A DNA stretch of 34,927 nt, from contig JABJCN010000164.1 in NCBI GenBank assembly GCA_018668635.1, forward strand, positions 1-34,927, given 5' to 3'. Shown in pieces: positions 25,393 through 34,927 of this stretch. This DNA is from Opitutia bacterium (GTDB taxonomy: Bacteria; Verrucomicrobiota; Verrucomicrobiia; Opitutales; JABJCN01). Under the pieces are notes generated by a model. It was not told the DNA's origin. It made no database searches and saw only the letters and a list, made by a program, of their open reading frames with translations. Position 1 is the first letter of the stretch; the number at the start of each line of letters is the position of its first letter. The position numbers were made by a program, and so were the translations under genes.

Positions 25393-26574
25393 TTAACCTT
25401 TTGCTTCGTTGATCAATTGAAGCAGGCCCTGCTGAAGACCGTTGCAAAGAGGAACTTTAATCCCACGTTTCGCGCATTGATGACGAAGAAAATAAGCAAG
25501 TGATTTAGGAAAATTTCCAGGATGCCAGTGATACCATGGGGAAAAAAGTTCATCCCCACGCTTCGTAGATAATAGCGGAAGGAATACATCCGCAATTAAG
25601 GTGTTCACCAATGTATTCGGAAGGCGAGGACAAATCATACGAATTATTGATTGGACTGATTTCCGAACCGGACTGTTCTTCCGGAAGGAGGCGGTATTCA
25701 TTGGATTAAAGGGGACAGAACTCTGGATTGGAGACATGGAATGTAGCAACTCTGGCCAATCTGGATTTTCCCCAAACAGATCGATGTATTGCTGAAGACG
25801 TAGCTTGGGATGATTAAAAGGTCTCAAGCCGGCCAGCCTCCACTCCCCTCTACGGGATTCATAAAGATGTTCTGCACTGGGCAAATCCTGCCGCATTTTA
25901 TCAAATGAATAATCCAAGGCAACCTTGGCAAACACGGCCCGGTTGCGACGACCACCAAATGCCTCAAGTACAATCTCATGGCAAATCTGGCTCCAGTTGT
26001 TGTATCGAAGGCGGTTATGCATCACATCACGCTTTGCGCACCAGCGAGCATGTGCACACTCAGCAAGACGTGACAGAAAAGCCTCCCCCGCAAATGAATC
26101 CAATACACTGGCCATAGGCATTGTCCCGGACTGTTCCATCCGGGTGAGATGAAAATCGAGTAGATACTGCTCCATGTCCATTTCCAGGTGAGGAAGAAGA
26201 ACAAGAGTATCAGGTTCATGACCTTGCTCTGTACGAATCATCGAAAGATCAGGAAAAAGGACAACATGTAGCACCACCCGATTAAATTCAGGATCTGAAT
26301 CGTGCCCGTGATGCATCCAGTCCCGGGCATGGAAATGAATCTCGACATCACCATTCATAGGCTTCCCGGCAAACAGTAGTCGAGCATTTCGAAAGTCCGG
26401 ACCTTCACAATGATTCCAAGTACCAGGAAACAGTACATCCAGTTGGACCCCTGAGGACATAAAAAATCTATCCGTGAGGAGCTTTTGTTCATGCCAGATT
26501 TGCTGAACCACCCTCTCGGGGATAGCCAAAGGACCATAGGGGCCCTGGATCTCGGCGGTATGTAACGTCTCCAT
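25393..26574 (-). CDS. DUF2851 family protein
   Basis: This 393-residue protein (ATG 26574, METLHTAEIQG) matches the DUF2851 family of uncharacterised bacterial proteins. Characteristic segments are QGPYGPLAIPERVVQQIWHE, FPGTWNHCEGPDFRNARLLF, NGDVEIHFHARDWMHHGH and NRVVLHVVLFPD. The last three combine conserved acidic and His residues (GPDF, GDVEIH, HARDW, HDSDPEFN) and look like a metal-dependent nuclease core, which is my inference and not established. The C-terminal part holds a C-x(6)-C-x(2)-RG-type segment around HQCAKRGIKVPLCNGL. A TTG three codons earlier (26583) is open. It lies between the NYN nuclease and nusA on the same strand, 93 nt from the former. Confidence 0.75.
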   Translation of the reverse strand: METLHTAEIQGPYGPLAIPERVVQQIWHEQKLLTDRFFMSSGVQLDVLFPGTWNHCEGPDFRNARLLFAGKPMNGDVEIHFHARDWMHHGHDSDPEFNRVVLHVVLFPDLSMIRTEQGHEPDTLVLLPHLEMDMEQYLLDFHLTRMEQSGTMPMASVLDSFAGEAFLSRLAECAHARWCAKRDVMHNRLRYNNWSQICHEIVLEAFGGRRNRAVFAKVALDYSFDKMRQDLPSAEHLYESRRGEWRLAGLRPFNHPKLRLQQYIDLFGENPDWPELLHSMSPIQSSVPFNPMNTASFRKNSPVRKSVQSIIRMICPRLPNTLVNTLIADVFLPLLSTKRGDELFSPWYHWHPGNFPKSLAYFLRHQCAKRGIKVPLCNGLQQGLLQLINEAKG

Positions 26575-26667
26575 CGGAGACAAAAGACCTCACAGGCCTT
26601 TAGCTTGCAAGCCTATATAATATATATTAATCTATTTATATATTTTGTAGTAATCCAGTATGCCGAT

Positions 26668-27192
26668 TTAAGTGTTGAACGGATTAATACTCCAATCACT
26701 ACGGTTCTGTGCTCGTTTTCCCTGCAGTACCCGGCGCTGTACTGAAGTGACACGTTGAATCCGATCCATTAATTCGTCAGGGGTCAGCGCGAAAGCACCA
26801 GATGCGGCAAAAGTTTGCGCGATTGCATGATCCTTGGTGGCAACCAGAATTCGATCCGGGGCATCAGCATTGGTGACCAGTCGCTCAATAACCTCATCGG
26901 CACTGACGCCACTGGGTGAATAGACAATGGCATACCCAGGATCATCAGGAATCGGTTGGTCAACATCGATCTTGCCTCCCTGCCCATCATAAACAATGGT
27001 CAGTCTCACCTTGCCAGGATCATGGAGGCACAGGGTTAGTTCCTGAAAACGCTCTCGAGCGACCGTGATGCCGTAAGAACGCATGGCATCCCGAACCTCG
27101 GGAATTGCATGGATTAAATTGTATCCATCAAGAATCAGATGTTCACTCTGGGAGTAATCAGGCATGTCAAAAACCATAAAATATAAATCCAT
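26668..27192 (-). CDS. NYN-domain RNase-like protein (YacP type)
   Basis: This 174-residue protein has the PIN-like NYN fold of the YacP family, thought to be endoribonucleases. Visible motifs are LILDGYNLIHAIPE (19-32) with the first acidic residue, LTIVYDGQGGK, and VYSPSGVSADEVIERLV with the central acidic pair. VATKDHAIAQ follows, with the late aspartate. The C-terminus is basic (RRVLQGKRAQNR), fitting RNA contact. ATGs at 27177 and 27165 are also possible starts, and the conserved region begins only at residue 19. It sits upstream of DUF2851 and the nusA operon on the same strand, and divergent from the barrel-like protein gene. Confidence 0.82.
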   Translation of the reverse strand: MDLYFMVFDMPDYSQSEHLILDGYNLIHAIPEVRDAMRSYGITVARERFQELTLCLHDPGKVRLTIVYDGQGGKIDVDQPIPDDPGYAIVYSPSGVSADEVIERLVTNADAPDRILVATKDHAIAQTFAASGAFALTPDELMDRIQRVTSVQRRVLQGKRAQNRSDWSINPFNT

Positions 27193-27351
27193 AACAATGG
27201 AAACAACAACATCAAATCAGGATTTTAGATAAGTAGTTAAAATAGAATGATACCGATGGACTGAAACTGAATTCCGTGGGTCAGGAATCCGCTCGCCTTT
27301 TTACTGAAAACATTTTTAGTAACCGACCATTTTTTTGCTGCAACCACCCTC

Positions 27352-28989
27352 ATGGCCCGCAACCCACAGACTTTAAAAACAACTGTAGCATTCCTGCTGT
27401 GCACAATCCACCTGTCGATTAACGGACAGGTATCCATCCCTCGAAACCTACCCTTTGTGCCCGAATTGGGACAAGACCCTGTTTTGGAGCAACAGATTAC
27501 ACCCAAAGATTTCCGCTCCATCGACTTTGAGGTCGGGCCTACATCCAACCGCTCGTCCATGCTCATGGAAGTGGGGCAGGGCTTTAATACAAATCTGGAT
27601 CTGGATGCGTTTGAACTTCCATTTTTTGATCGGGGTCTGGGTCTTGATGAGGCTGATATAAGTCTCGGCCCATTTGGTATAAACTTCCATCAAGTCAAGG
27701 CATCGGTCCTTTTCAGTGACAATATCGACCTTGAAGAGAAGGATGCTGACGCCGGCGTCCTCGGCATCACCACGTTGGGGTTCAGTATTATATTTCAACC
27801 ATTCGAGAGCCTGCACCTGATGATCCGGGGTGATCTGGTTGCACTTCCCTTTGAGAAGAAGGTTGGCTTCAATGGGTTTGGCCTTCAGGACCCGACTTCC
27901 GCCTCACTCGGTCTTGAAGGTGGCACCCGCAACCTGTCCCACATACAGACATTGCTCGCTTTTGAACCGGGAGACTGGGATATTGAGTTGATGGAGGATT
28001 TCGCGGTGGAATTTGCCCAAGGGAGCAACTACCTGACCAACTTTGAGGCCGACGGGAGCCTCTACGCATGGGACCCTGTTGTATTTGATGAAGTGGACTC
28101 AGCCGGACGCTACCAGTACGGTGCCGGGGGAACTGCAAAAGGCGACAGGGCTTCCATGTTCGACACCCAGGAACGGGCCACCGGTGAGTTTGAAGACATG
28201 ACCATTTTTCGCAGCAATACTGCCGGTCTCACCGTAGGTCGCACCCTCCCCACAGAAACCGACCTTAAAGTTTCGTACTACAGACGCGACCGCTGGACAG
28301 TGCTCCCCGACTCAACCCCGCAGGATACACGTCTCGGTGGACGGGTTCTGCTAAATAACAAAAAAGAGAACCTTCGATTCAAGCCATTCGCCTCATACAA
28401 GTGGATCAATGAACCATCTTTCTCCCAGGGTTGGAATGCCGGATTGCGGACAGAGATTACCGACCATATGCACTCGATCACGGACTACGGGCAAACCGAC
28501 GGGAACAGCACGTGGCGCATTGCCCTGCGTCACCAGATGAATCTGCGGACAATGCATGCTGCCAGCTTCCGTAGACTGATGGACATCAATGATATTACCG
28601 GGAACGGCGACCTGCAAACAATATGGGATTACCGATTGTCCAAGGTCATCGCTCCTCGCTTTAATGCAGACTTCATCCTTCGCGGAGGCGAAACTGAAAA
28701 TCTTGAGACCGGGGAAACCCATGACAACATGTTCTATGGACTCGGGCTGACAAAGGCATTCACCAATGCAATCAGCTGGAACACAACGGCAGGCCATAAG
28801 CGGAGGGAAAGTCAGGAGGGACAGGTCAACCGGTCAACAGACATTGACAACCGCCTCAACATCCGTGCGTGGGATGTATATAAATTCCTTTTCTCCCACC
28901 GTTGGCGCGATCGCGTCTATAACGACTCCAGTCCTCCGCGAAGTACCAACGAGAACCTCTTCATCATCCAGGTCTCAAGAACTCTATAG
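27352..28989 (+). CDS. Exported beta-strand-rich protein, probable outer-membrane barrel, unknown function
   Basis: I do not recognise a named family. The 545-residue protein starts with a probable signal peptide (KTTVAFLLCTIHLSINGQ). The body has alternating polar/hydrophobic strands with turns rich in Asp, Asn and Gly. Examples are ITTLGFSIIFQPFESLHLMIRG, TDLKVSYYRRDRWTVL and RFKPFASYKWINEPSFSQGWNAGLRTEI (cited in parts). The chain ends with a strand closing on Leu (FIIQVSRTL). Many W, Y and F residues at strand ends fit a beta-barrel. It is the first gene of a rightward run, 129 nt before xylA, so cotranscription with xylA is uncertain. A porin-like or surface role is inference from topology alone. 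Confidence 0.65.
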   Translation: MARNPQTLKTTVAFLLCTIHLSINGQVSIPRNLPFVPELGQDPVLEQQITPKDFRSIDFEVGPTSNRSSMLMEVGQGFNTNLDLDAFELPFFDRGLGLDEADISLGPFGINFHQVKASVLFSDNIDLEEKDADAGVLGITTLGFSIIFQPFESLHLMIRGDLVALPFEKKVGFNGFGLQDPTSASLGLEGGTRNLSHIQTLLAFEPGDWDIELMEDFAVEFAQGSNYLTNFEADGSLYAWDPVVFDEVDSAGRYQYGAGGTAKGDRASMFDTQERATGEFEDMTIFRSNTAGLTVGRTLPTETDLKVSYYRRDRWTVLPDSTPQDTRLGGRVLLNNKKENLRFKPFASYKWINEPSFSQGWNAGLRTEITDHMHSITDYGQTDGNSTWRIALRHQMNLRTMHAASFRRLMDINDITGNGDLQTIWDYRLSKVIAPRFNADFILRGGETENLETGETHDNMFYGLGLTKAFTNAISWNTTAGHKRRESQEGQVNRSTDIDNRLNIRAWDVYKFLFSHRWRDRVYNDSSPPRSTNENLFIIQVSRTL

Positions 28990-29118
28990 GCCACGGGATC
29001 AATAGTTAAATCTTTTTCTGTTTCCGTTACTCAAATGTCTTGGAATTCACGCAACCAACTATTTTAAAACACGGCTCAACATTTTTAACCGATATATAAA
29101 ACAGAAAATATTTAAATC

Positions 29119-30429
29119 ATGAGCGAAGCATTTCCCGACATCCCCAGGATCCAATACGAAGGTCCAAACTCAAAAAACCCACTGGCCTTCAAGCAATACA
29201 ATCCCGACGAGGCAATTGGCGGTAAATCCATGAAGGAACATATGCGTTTCGCTGCCGCCTATTGGCATGTGATGCGCAATCCCCTGGGTGATCCCTTTGG
29301 TCCCGGCACTGCAAAGATGCCCTGGGATGATGGCAGTGACTCCGTAGAGAATGCCGTCAACAGGGTCGACGTCTTCTTCGAGTTCATGGACAAGATCGGC
29401 ATCGACTACTATTGCTTTCACGACCGGGATGTCGCCCCCGAGCTTGAGACCCTGCAGGCCAGTAATGATGCGCTGGATCGTGTTGCCGACCGCCTCCTGC
29501 AAAGGCAACAGGAAACCGGTAAAAAGCTACTCTGGGGAACCGCCTGCCTCTTCATCCATCCCCGATTCGCCCAGGGTGCAGCCACCTCCCCCTACCTCGA
29601 CGTATATGCCCACGGTGCAGCTCAGGTTAAGAAGGCCATCGAGGTAACGCATCGACTTGGTGGACTTGGCTATGTCTTCTGGGGCGGCCGCGAAGGCTAC
29701 TCTTCATTAATCAATACCGACATGAAGCGCGAGCTCGACCACCTTGCCCGATTCATGCACATGGCGGTGGACTGGAAAAAGGAAATCGGCTTTGAAGGCC
29801 CCTTCTACATTGAGCCCAAACCACGCGAGCCAACGACCCACCAGTATGATTCCGACGCTGCTGCCTGCCTGAACTTTCTCCGCGAGCACGATCTCCTCGA
29901 GCACTTCAAGCTCAACGTCGAGACCAACCACGCAACCCTTGCCGGACACACCATGCAGCACGACCTTACCGTTGCAGCCAATGCCGATGCCCTGGGTTCC
30001 ATCGACGCCAATCGGGGGGACGAGCTTATCGGCTGGGATACCGACCAGTTCCCCACCGACATCTACCTGACCACCCAGATCATGCTCGTTGTCCTCAATA
30101 TGGGGGGCTTCACCACCGGCGGCCTGAACTTCGACGCAAAACGTCGACGTGAATCGCATGAACCCATTGACCTCTTCCACTGCCATATCGGCGGAATGGA
30201 TGCATTTGCTCGTGGACTCAAGATTGCCAATGCCATCATTGAGGACGGCCGCCTCGGTGACTTCGTCAAGGCACGCTACTCCAGTTGGGACAGCGACCTT
30301 GGGCAAAAAGTTGAATCCGGCAACGCCAGCCTTGCCGAACTGGAAACCCTTGCACTTCGTAATAACATTAGCGATATCCCCTCCGGTCGTCAGGAAATGC
30401 TGGAGAACCTTATCAACGAATTTATATAA
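29119..30429 (+). CDS. xylA: Xylose isomerase
   Basis: This 436-residue TIM-barrel enzyme interconverts D-xylose and D-xylulose (and glucose/fructose) in the cytoplasm using two divalent metals. Catalytic FHDRD is intact with H101 and D104 ([12 protein letters not shown]), as are WGGREGY (188-194) and the metal-binding E232 with K234 in [33 protein letters not shown] and the late [10 protein letters not shown] segment (metal site 2 region) also match. Length is that of class II xylose isomerases. No xylulokinase or xylose transporter is next to it. A strong terminator follows at 30462-30494, so it forms its own unit. Codon use is rich in C-ending codons. Confidence 0.97.
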   Translation: MSEAFPDIPRIQYEGPNSKNPLAFKQYNPDEAIGGKSMKEHMRFAAAYWHVMRNPLGDPFGPGTAKMPWDDGSDSVENAVNRVDVFFEFMDKIGIDYYCFHDRDVAPELETLQASNDALDRVADRLLQRQQETGKKLLWGTACLFIHPRFAQGAATSPYLDVYAHGAAQVKKAIEVTHRLGGLGYVFWGGREGYSSLINTDMKRELDHLARFMHMAVDWKKEIGFEGPFYIEPKPREPTTHQYDSDAAACLNFLREHDLLEHFKLNVETNHATLAGHTMQHDLTVAANADALGSIDANRGDELIGWDTDQFPTDIYLTTQIMLVVLNMGGFTTGGLNFDAKRRRESHEPIDLFHCHIGGMDAFARGLKIANAIIEDGRLGDFVKARYSSWDSDLGQKVESGNASLAELETLALRNNISDIPSGRQEMLENLINEFI

Positions 30430-30461
30430 TTCATTTCAAAAAACACTTTTAAAATCAGTTT

Positions 30462-30494
30462 AAAACCCCGGCCCGCCAAAGCCGGGGTTTTTTT
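30462..30494 (+). terminator. Rho-independent terminator after xylA
   Basis: CCCCGGC (30466-30472) pairs with GCCGGGG (30481-30487) around an 8-nt loop, and a run of seven T follows. Four flanking A residues (30462-30465) extend the stem against the T-run, so it may also work in reverse. It lies 33 nt after the xylA stop. Confidence 0.92.
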
Positions 30495-30507
30495 GAGTGA
30501 TTAGTGA

Positions 30508-32241
<1,734 letters not shown>

Positions 32242-32284
32242 ACCCATAACGGCACCCCGGCATTCATCCCCACATCATTGAAAC

Positions 32285-33514
32285 TTGCTTAAACTGATCA
32301 GTCTCACAGGCCTCGTTGCCTTCATCGCCCTCGCATGGGCGATCTCCATCAAGCGTGGACGCTTCCCGTGGCGCACAGTCCTGACCGGGCTGGGCCTGCA
32401 GGTCGCACTCGCCGCCATCCTGATACCCGACACCATCATCGGCCGCAGCCTCTATACCTTTGCTGACGGGGTCGCCAAGAACATCGTCGCATTCGCCAGT
32501 AAAGGCACTCAACTCGTCTTCGGGGACAACAATTCATTTGTCCTCGGCATCACCATCTGTGGCACCATCATCCTTGTTGCCGTCCTATCCAGCCTGCTTT
32601 ATCATCTGGGAGTGCTGCAGTTGATCGTCCGGGGCATGGCATGGATTATGCGGCGCATCATGCGCACCAGTGGAAGTGAAAGCCTCTGCTGCGCGGCCAA
32701 CGTATTCATGGGCCAGACCGAGGCCCCCCTCGTCATCCAGCCCTACCTCAAGGGCATGACCCGTAGCGAGATAATGACCATGATGGTTGGTGGCATGGCC
32801 ACCATCGCCGGTGGAGTGTTTGCCATCTATGCCGACATGGGATTCGAGGCCGGGCACCTCCTGACCGCCTCCTTCATGGCCGCGCCCACGGCCCTCTACG
32901 TTTCCAAGATTCTCCTGCCCGAGACCGAGAAAAGCGAGACGGTCGATGGAGCCAAGTCCGAGGTAAAGCCAGAGACCACCAATGCACTGGATGCCATGTG
33001 CCAGGGTGCCGGGGACGGCATGAAGCTGACCCTCAACGTGCTGGCCATGCTCATCGGTTTCACCGCTGCCATCGCCGCCCTCAACTTCCTCATCACCCAG
33101 CCACAGGAATGGGCCAAGGTTGCAGATCCCGTGACCATTGACCGCATCCTGGGTTGGCTCAACGCACCCTTTGCCTGGCTCATGGGTATCCCCTGGGTTG
33201 ACTGCAACTACATTGGAGAATGCCTCGGCAAACGCATGGTTTTCACCGAGTTCATCGGCTATGAGCATCTCAAAGACGCCATTTCACAAAATGGGAAAGA
33301 TCCTAAGGTGAATCTTGACCCCAGAAGTATTGGAATCGCCTCTTTCGCCATCTGCGGATTTGCCAACTTTGCCAGCATTGCTATCCAGATCGGCGGCATC
33401 GGATCCCTGGCCCCGGAGCGGAGAAAAGACCTAGCCTCCCTTGGCCTCCGCGCCATGGCCGGTGGCATCCTTGTCAGCTATCTCAACGCCTGCGTTGCCG
33501 GAATCTTTTTATAA
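32285..33514 (+). CDS. Concentrative nucleoside transporter (CNT/NupC family)
   Basis: This 409-residue inner-membrane protein imports nucleosides with a proton or sodium gradient. CNT signatures are present: a helical hairpin region around GTIILVAVLSSLLYHLGVLQ, then SGSESLCCAANVFMGQTEAPLVIQPYL (in parts), MTRSEIMTMMVGGMATIAGGV, and near the end FAICGFANFASIAIQIGGIG. About eight to ten hydrophobic helices are visible. The start is TTG at 32285, chosen because the first helix (LISLTGLVAFIALAWAIS) needs it and no ATG precedes it. A hydrophilic stretch follows the scaffold helices at about 215-235 (PETEKSETVDGAKSEVKPET). It follows thiC by 43 nt and precedes the FG-GAP gene by 27 nt, suggesting one transcript. 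Confidence 0.92.
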   Translation: MLKLISLTGLVAFIALAWAISIKRGRFPWRTVLTGLGLQVALAAILIPDTIIGRSLYTFADGVAKNIVAFASKGTQLVFGDNNSFVLGITICGTIILVAVLSSLLYHLGVLQLIVRGMAWIMRRIMRTSGSESLCCAANVFMGQTEAPLVIQPYLKGMTRSEIMTMMVGGMATIAGGVFAIYADMGFEAGHLLTASFMAAPTALYVSKILLPETEKSETVDGAKSEVKPETTNALDAMCQGAGDGMKLTLNVLAMLIGFTAAIAALNFLITQPQEWAKVADPVTIDRILGWLNAPFAWLMGIPWVDCNYIGECLGKRMVFTEFIGYEHLKDAISQNGKDPKVNLDPRSIGIASFAICGFANFASIAIQIGGIGSLAPERRKDLASLGLRAMAGGILVSYLNACVAGIFL

Positions 33515-33541
33515 TCCCACCCTTAATCGTACGCCAATCCC

Positions 33542-34696
33542 ATGAAACCCATCCGCCTCCCCATAACGCTACTCGCAATCGCCGCAGCCTCCACCCTGGC
33601 CGCGGCCGAACCCAAGTTCCGCCAGCAGGATATTGATACCAAGGTCGGGGTCGGCTACGGCTTGCAGATTGCCGACATGGATGGCGACAAGAAGGTCGAC
33701 ATCATCCTCGTCGATAAGGACAAGGTCGCCTGGTACAAGAACCCGACCTGGAAAAAACACCAGATCAGCGGACACCTGACAAAGAGGGACCACGTCTGCG
33801 TTGCGGCGAAAGATCTCGATGGGGACGGCAAGGCAGAGATCGCAGTCGGCGCTCAGTGGAGCCCAAATGATACCGTCAACAGCGGCGCAGTCTTCTACCT
33901 CCAGCCCACAGCGGACCGCTCCGGGGACTGGAAACCAATCCAGCTGTACCACGAACCCACCACCCACCGCATGCACTGGGTGCGCAATTCAACCGGCAGC
34001 CACGACCTAGTCGTCAAGCCACTCCACGGACGCGGCAACAAAAACAACGCCGGCGCCCCCCTCAAGGTCCTTGCCTATAAAGTGCCCAAGGACATCAACA
34101 AGAAGTGGAAAACCACCCTCGTCTGCGAGTTCCTACACAACAGTCACAACTTCCACCCCGTCAACTGGGACAAGGACACCGAGGAGGAGCTCCTCGTAAC
34201 CGGGCAGGAAGGCACATGGCACCTGGACCGGCAAAAGGACAACTCATGGAAACGCACCGCCGTCTCCGAGGAATTCGGTGGAGAAGTCCGCGACGGCAAC
34301 CTGCCCGACGGTCGCAGGATCGTCGCCACCATCGAGCCACGCCACGGGTCCAAGGTCGTCTGCTACCGGCAGGACGGCAAGTCCTGGAAACGTACCGTGC
34401 TCGACACAACCTTCAAGGACGGCCACGCCCTGGCCTGCGCTGACTTTCTCGGAACCGGCGGGGACCAGGTCGTCGCTGGATGGCGCGGGATGAATCCCCG
34501 CGCCGTTCCCGGCCTTAAGATCTTCATCCCCAAGGACAAGGACTACAACGAGTGGGAAACACACCAGCTAAGCGGGGCGGAGATCGCCGTCGAGGATATC
34601 AAGGCCGCCGACCTCAATGGTGACGGAAAACCCGAGATCATCGTTGCCGGTCGCCAGACCCACAACCTCAAGATCTTCTGGAACGAAAACAAGTAG
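33542..34696 (+). CDS. Secreted FG-GAP/VCBS-repeat protein
   Basis: This 384-residue exported protein looks like a seven-bladed beta-propeller of the FG-GAP/VCBS type. A signal peptide covers 1-22 (ITLLAIAAASTLAAA). Calcium-binding D-x-D-x-D/G-x-x-D/E loops appear at 45-53 (DMDGDKKVD), 91-99 (DLDGDGKAE) and 357-365 (DLNGDGKPE). Between them are propeller-like strands (IILVDKDKVAWYKNP, LLVTGQEGTWHLDR, QVVAGWRGMNP). The family includes sugar-binding and surface propellers common in Planctomycetota and Verrucomicrobiota. No catalytic site is evident. It follows the nucleoside transporter by 27 nt. Codon use is as C-rich as in its neighbours. Confidence 0.82.
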   Translation: MKPIRLPITLLAIAAASTLAAAEPKFRQQDIDTKVGVGYGLQIADMDGDKKVDIILVDKDKVAWYKNPTWKKHQISGHLTKRDHVCVAAKDLDGDGKAEIAVGAQWSPNDTVNSGAVFYLQPTADRSGDWKPIQLYHEPTTHRMHWVRNSTGSHDLVVKPLHGRGNKNNAGAPLKVLAYKVPKDINKKWKTTLVCEFLHNSHNFHPVNWDKDTEEELLVTGQEGTWHLDRQKDNSWKRTAVSEEFGGEVRDGNLPDGRRIVATIEPRHGSKVVCYRQDGKSWKRTVLDTTFKDGHALACADFLGTGGDQVVAGWRGMNPRAVPGLKIFIPKDKDYNEWETHQLSGAEIAVEDIKAADLNGDGKPEIIVAGRQTHNLKIFWNENK

Positions 34697-34719
34697 GTCA
34701 TGAGACGAGAAAATCTCAC

Positions 34720-34749
34720 TTGACGCCACACCTCCAAGATTTCTATATC
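34720..34749 (+). promoter_or_regulatory. Probable promoter of tRNA-Thr
   Basis: TTGACG (34720-34725, five of six consensus bases) is followed after 18 nt by TATATC (34744-34749, four of six). The expected start would give a leader of about 30 nt before the tRNA at 34789. The spacing and position fit a sigma70-type promoter, read by eye. Confidence 0.5.
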
Positions 34750-34788
34750 CCAACCCTTTCAACCGCGGGGAGCCAGCCCCCCGGCAAA

Positions 34789-34864
34789 GCCGAGATAGCT
34801 CAGTTGGTAGAGCGACGCACTCGTAATGCGTAGGTCACGGGTTCGACTCCCGTTCTCGGCTCCA
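34789..34864 (+). tRNA. tRNA-Thr (anticodon CGT)
   Basis: The acceptor strand GCCGAGA (34789-34795) pairs with TCTCGGC (34854-34860). Discriminator T and an encoded CCA (34862-34864) follow. The D arm is GCTC/GAGC. The anticodon stem ACGCA/TGCGT encloses CTCGTAA, giving anticodon CGT (reads ACG). The T arm is ACGGG-TTCGACT-CCCGT. All arms are complete, at 76 nt with CCA. Confidence 0.97.
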
Positions 34865-34927
34865 TTTTCATCCCAGTAATGGTGCGGGGTAAGGGGCGAT
34901 GTGAGGTATTCCCATCCGAGACACCGC

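Noticed and set aside
34701-34719. Short inverted repeat TGAGA...TCTCA after the FG-GAP gene
   Set aside because: The stem has only five or six weak pairs and no T-run, so it is not supported as a terminator.

Overview
The window reads as chromosomal DNA of a Gram-negative bacterium. It encodes a Wza-type outer-membrane export protein, a Wzc-like tyrosine kinase and several exported beta-barrel-like proteins. Lineage is inferred, not shown: the MBG-repeat exported protein with a Trp/Tyr-rich tail, the FG-GAP protein beside xylose isomerase, the enlarged acetate-type symporter and the near absence of Shine-Dalgarno sequences fit Verrucomicrobiota, perhaps Opitutae. No phage, insertion sequence, CRISPR array or toxin-antitoxin module was seen. 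No gene-free stretch exceeds 300 bases.

Layout. (1) 1-6560, minus strand: an exopolysaccharide or capsule operon read from right to left. It holds a Wza-like export protein with a long N-terminal extension, a Wzz/BY-kinase co-polymerase, a GT2 and a GT4 glycosyltransferase, and the start of a membrane protein (probable O-antigen ligase or polymerase) cut by the window edge. A tRNA-Tyr(GTA) lies just upstream. (2) 6878-13431: mixed genes comprising a DEDDy exonuclease, an MBG-repeat surface protein, a Sel1-repeat protein, a small outer-membrane barrel, RadC and a membrane-anchored TPR protein. (3) 13480-15700, minus: a DUF485 protein and an ActP-like sodium:solute symporter. (4) 15830-25224, minus: the core translation operon nusA-infB-rbfA-DHH phosphoesterase-truB-ribF, with mutS at its end. 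rimP is not in its usual place before nusA, and an intrinsic terminator lies 26 nt before the nusA start. (5) 25393-27192, minus: a DUF2851 protein and a YacP-type NYN nuclease. (6) 27352-34864, plus: an unknown exported barrel-like protein, xylA with a clear terminator, thiC, a CNT-family nucleoside transporter, an FG-GAP secreted protein and tRNA-Thr(CGT).

How the parts work together. Region 1 would build and export a surface polysaccharide: glycosyltransferases assemble the repeat unit, the membrane protein polymerises or ligates it, the tyrosine kinase controls chain length and the Wza protein exports it. Region 4 joins transcription elongation (NusA), translation initiation (IF-2), 30S maturation (RbfA), nanoRNA or pAp turnover (DHH), tRNA modification (TruB), FAD synthesis (RibF) and mismatch repair (MutS). 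Region 6 holds carbon and cofactor metabolism genes with markedly more C-ending codons than the rest.

There is no clear novel defence or mobile system. The points most worth a second look are the terminator-like leader before nusA, the Trp/Tyr-rich C-terminal domain of the MBG protein, the 180-residue loop in the symporter, the composite Wza protein, and the unassigned exported proteins.
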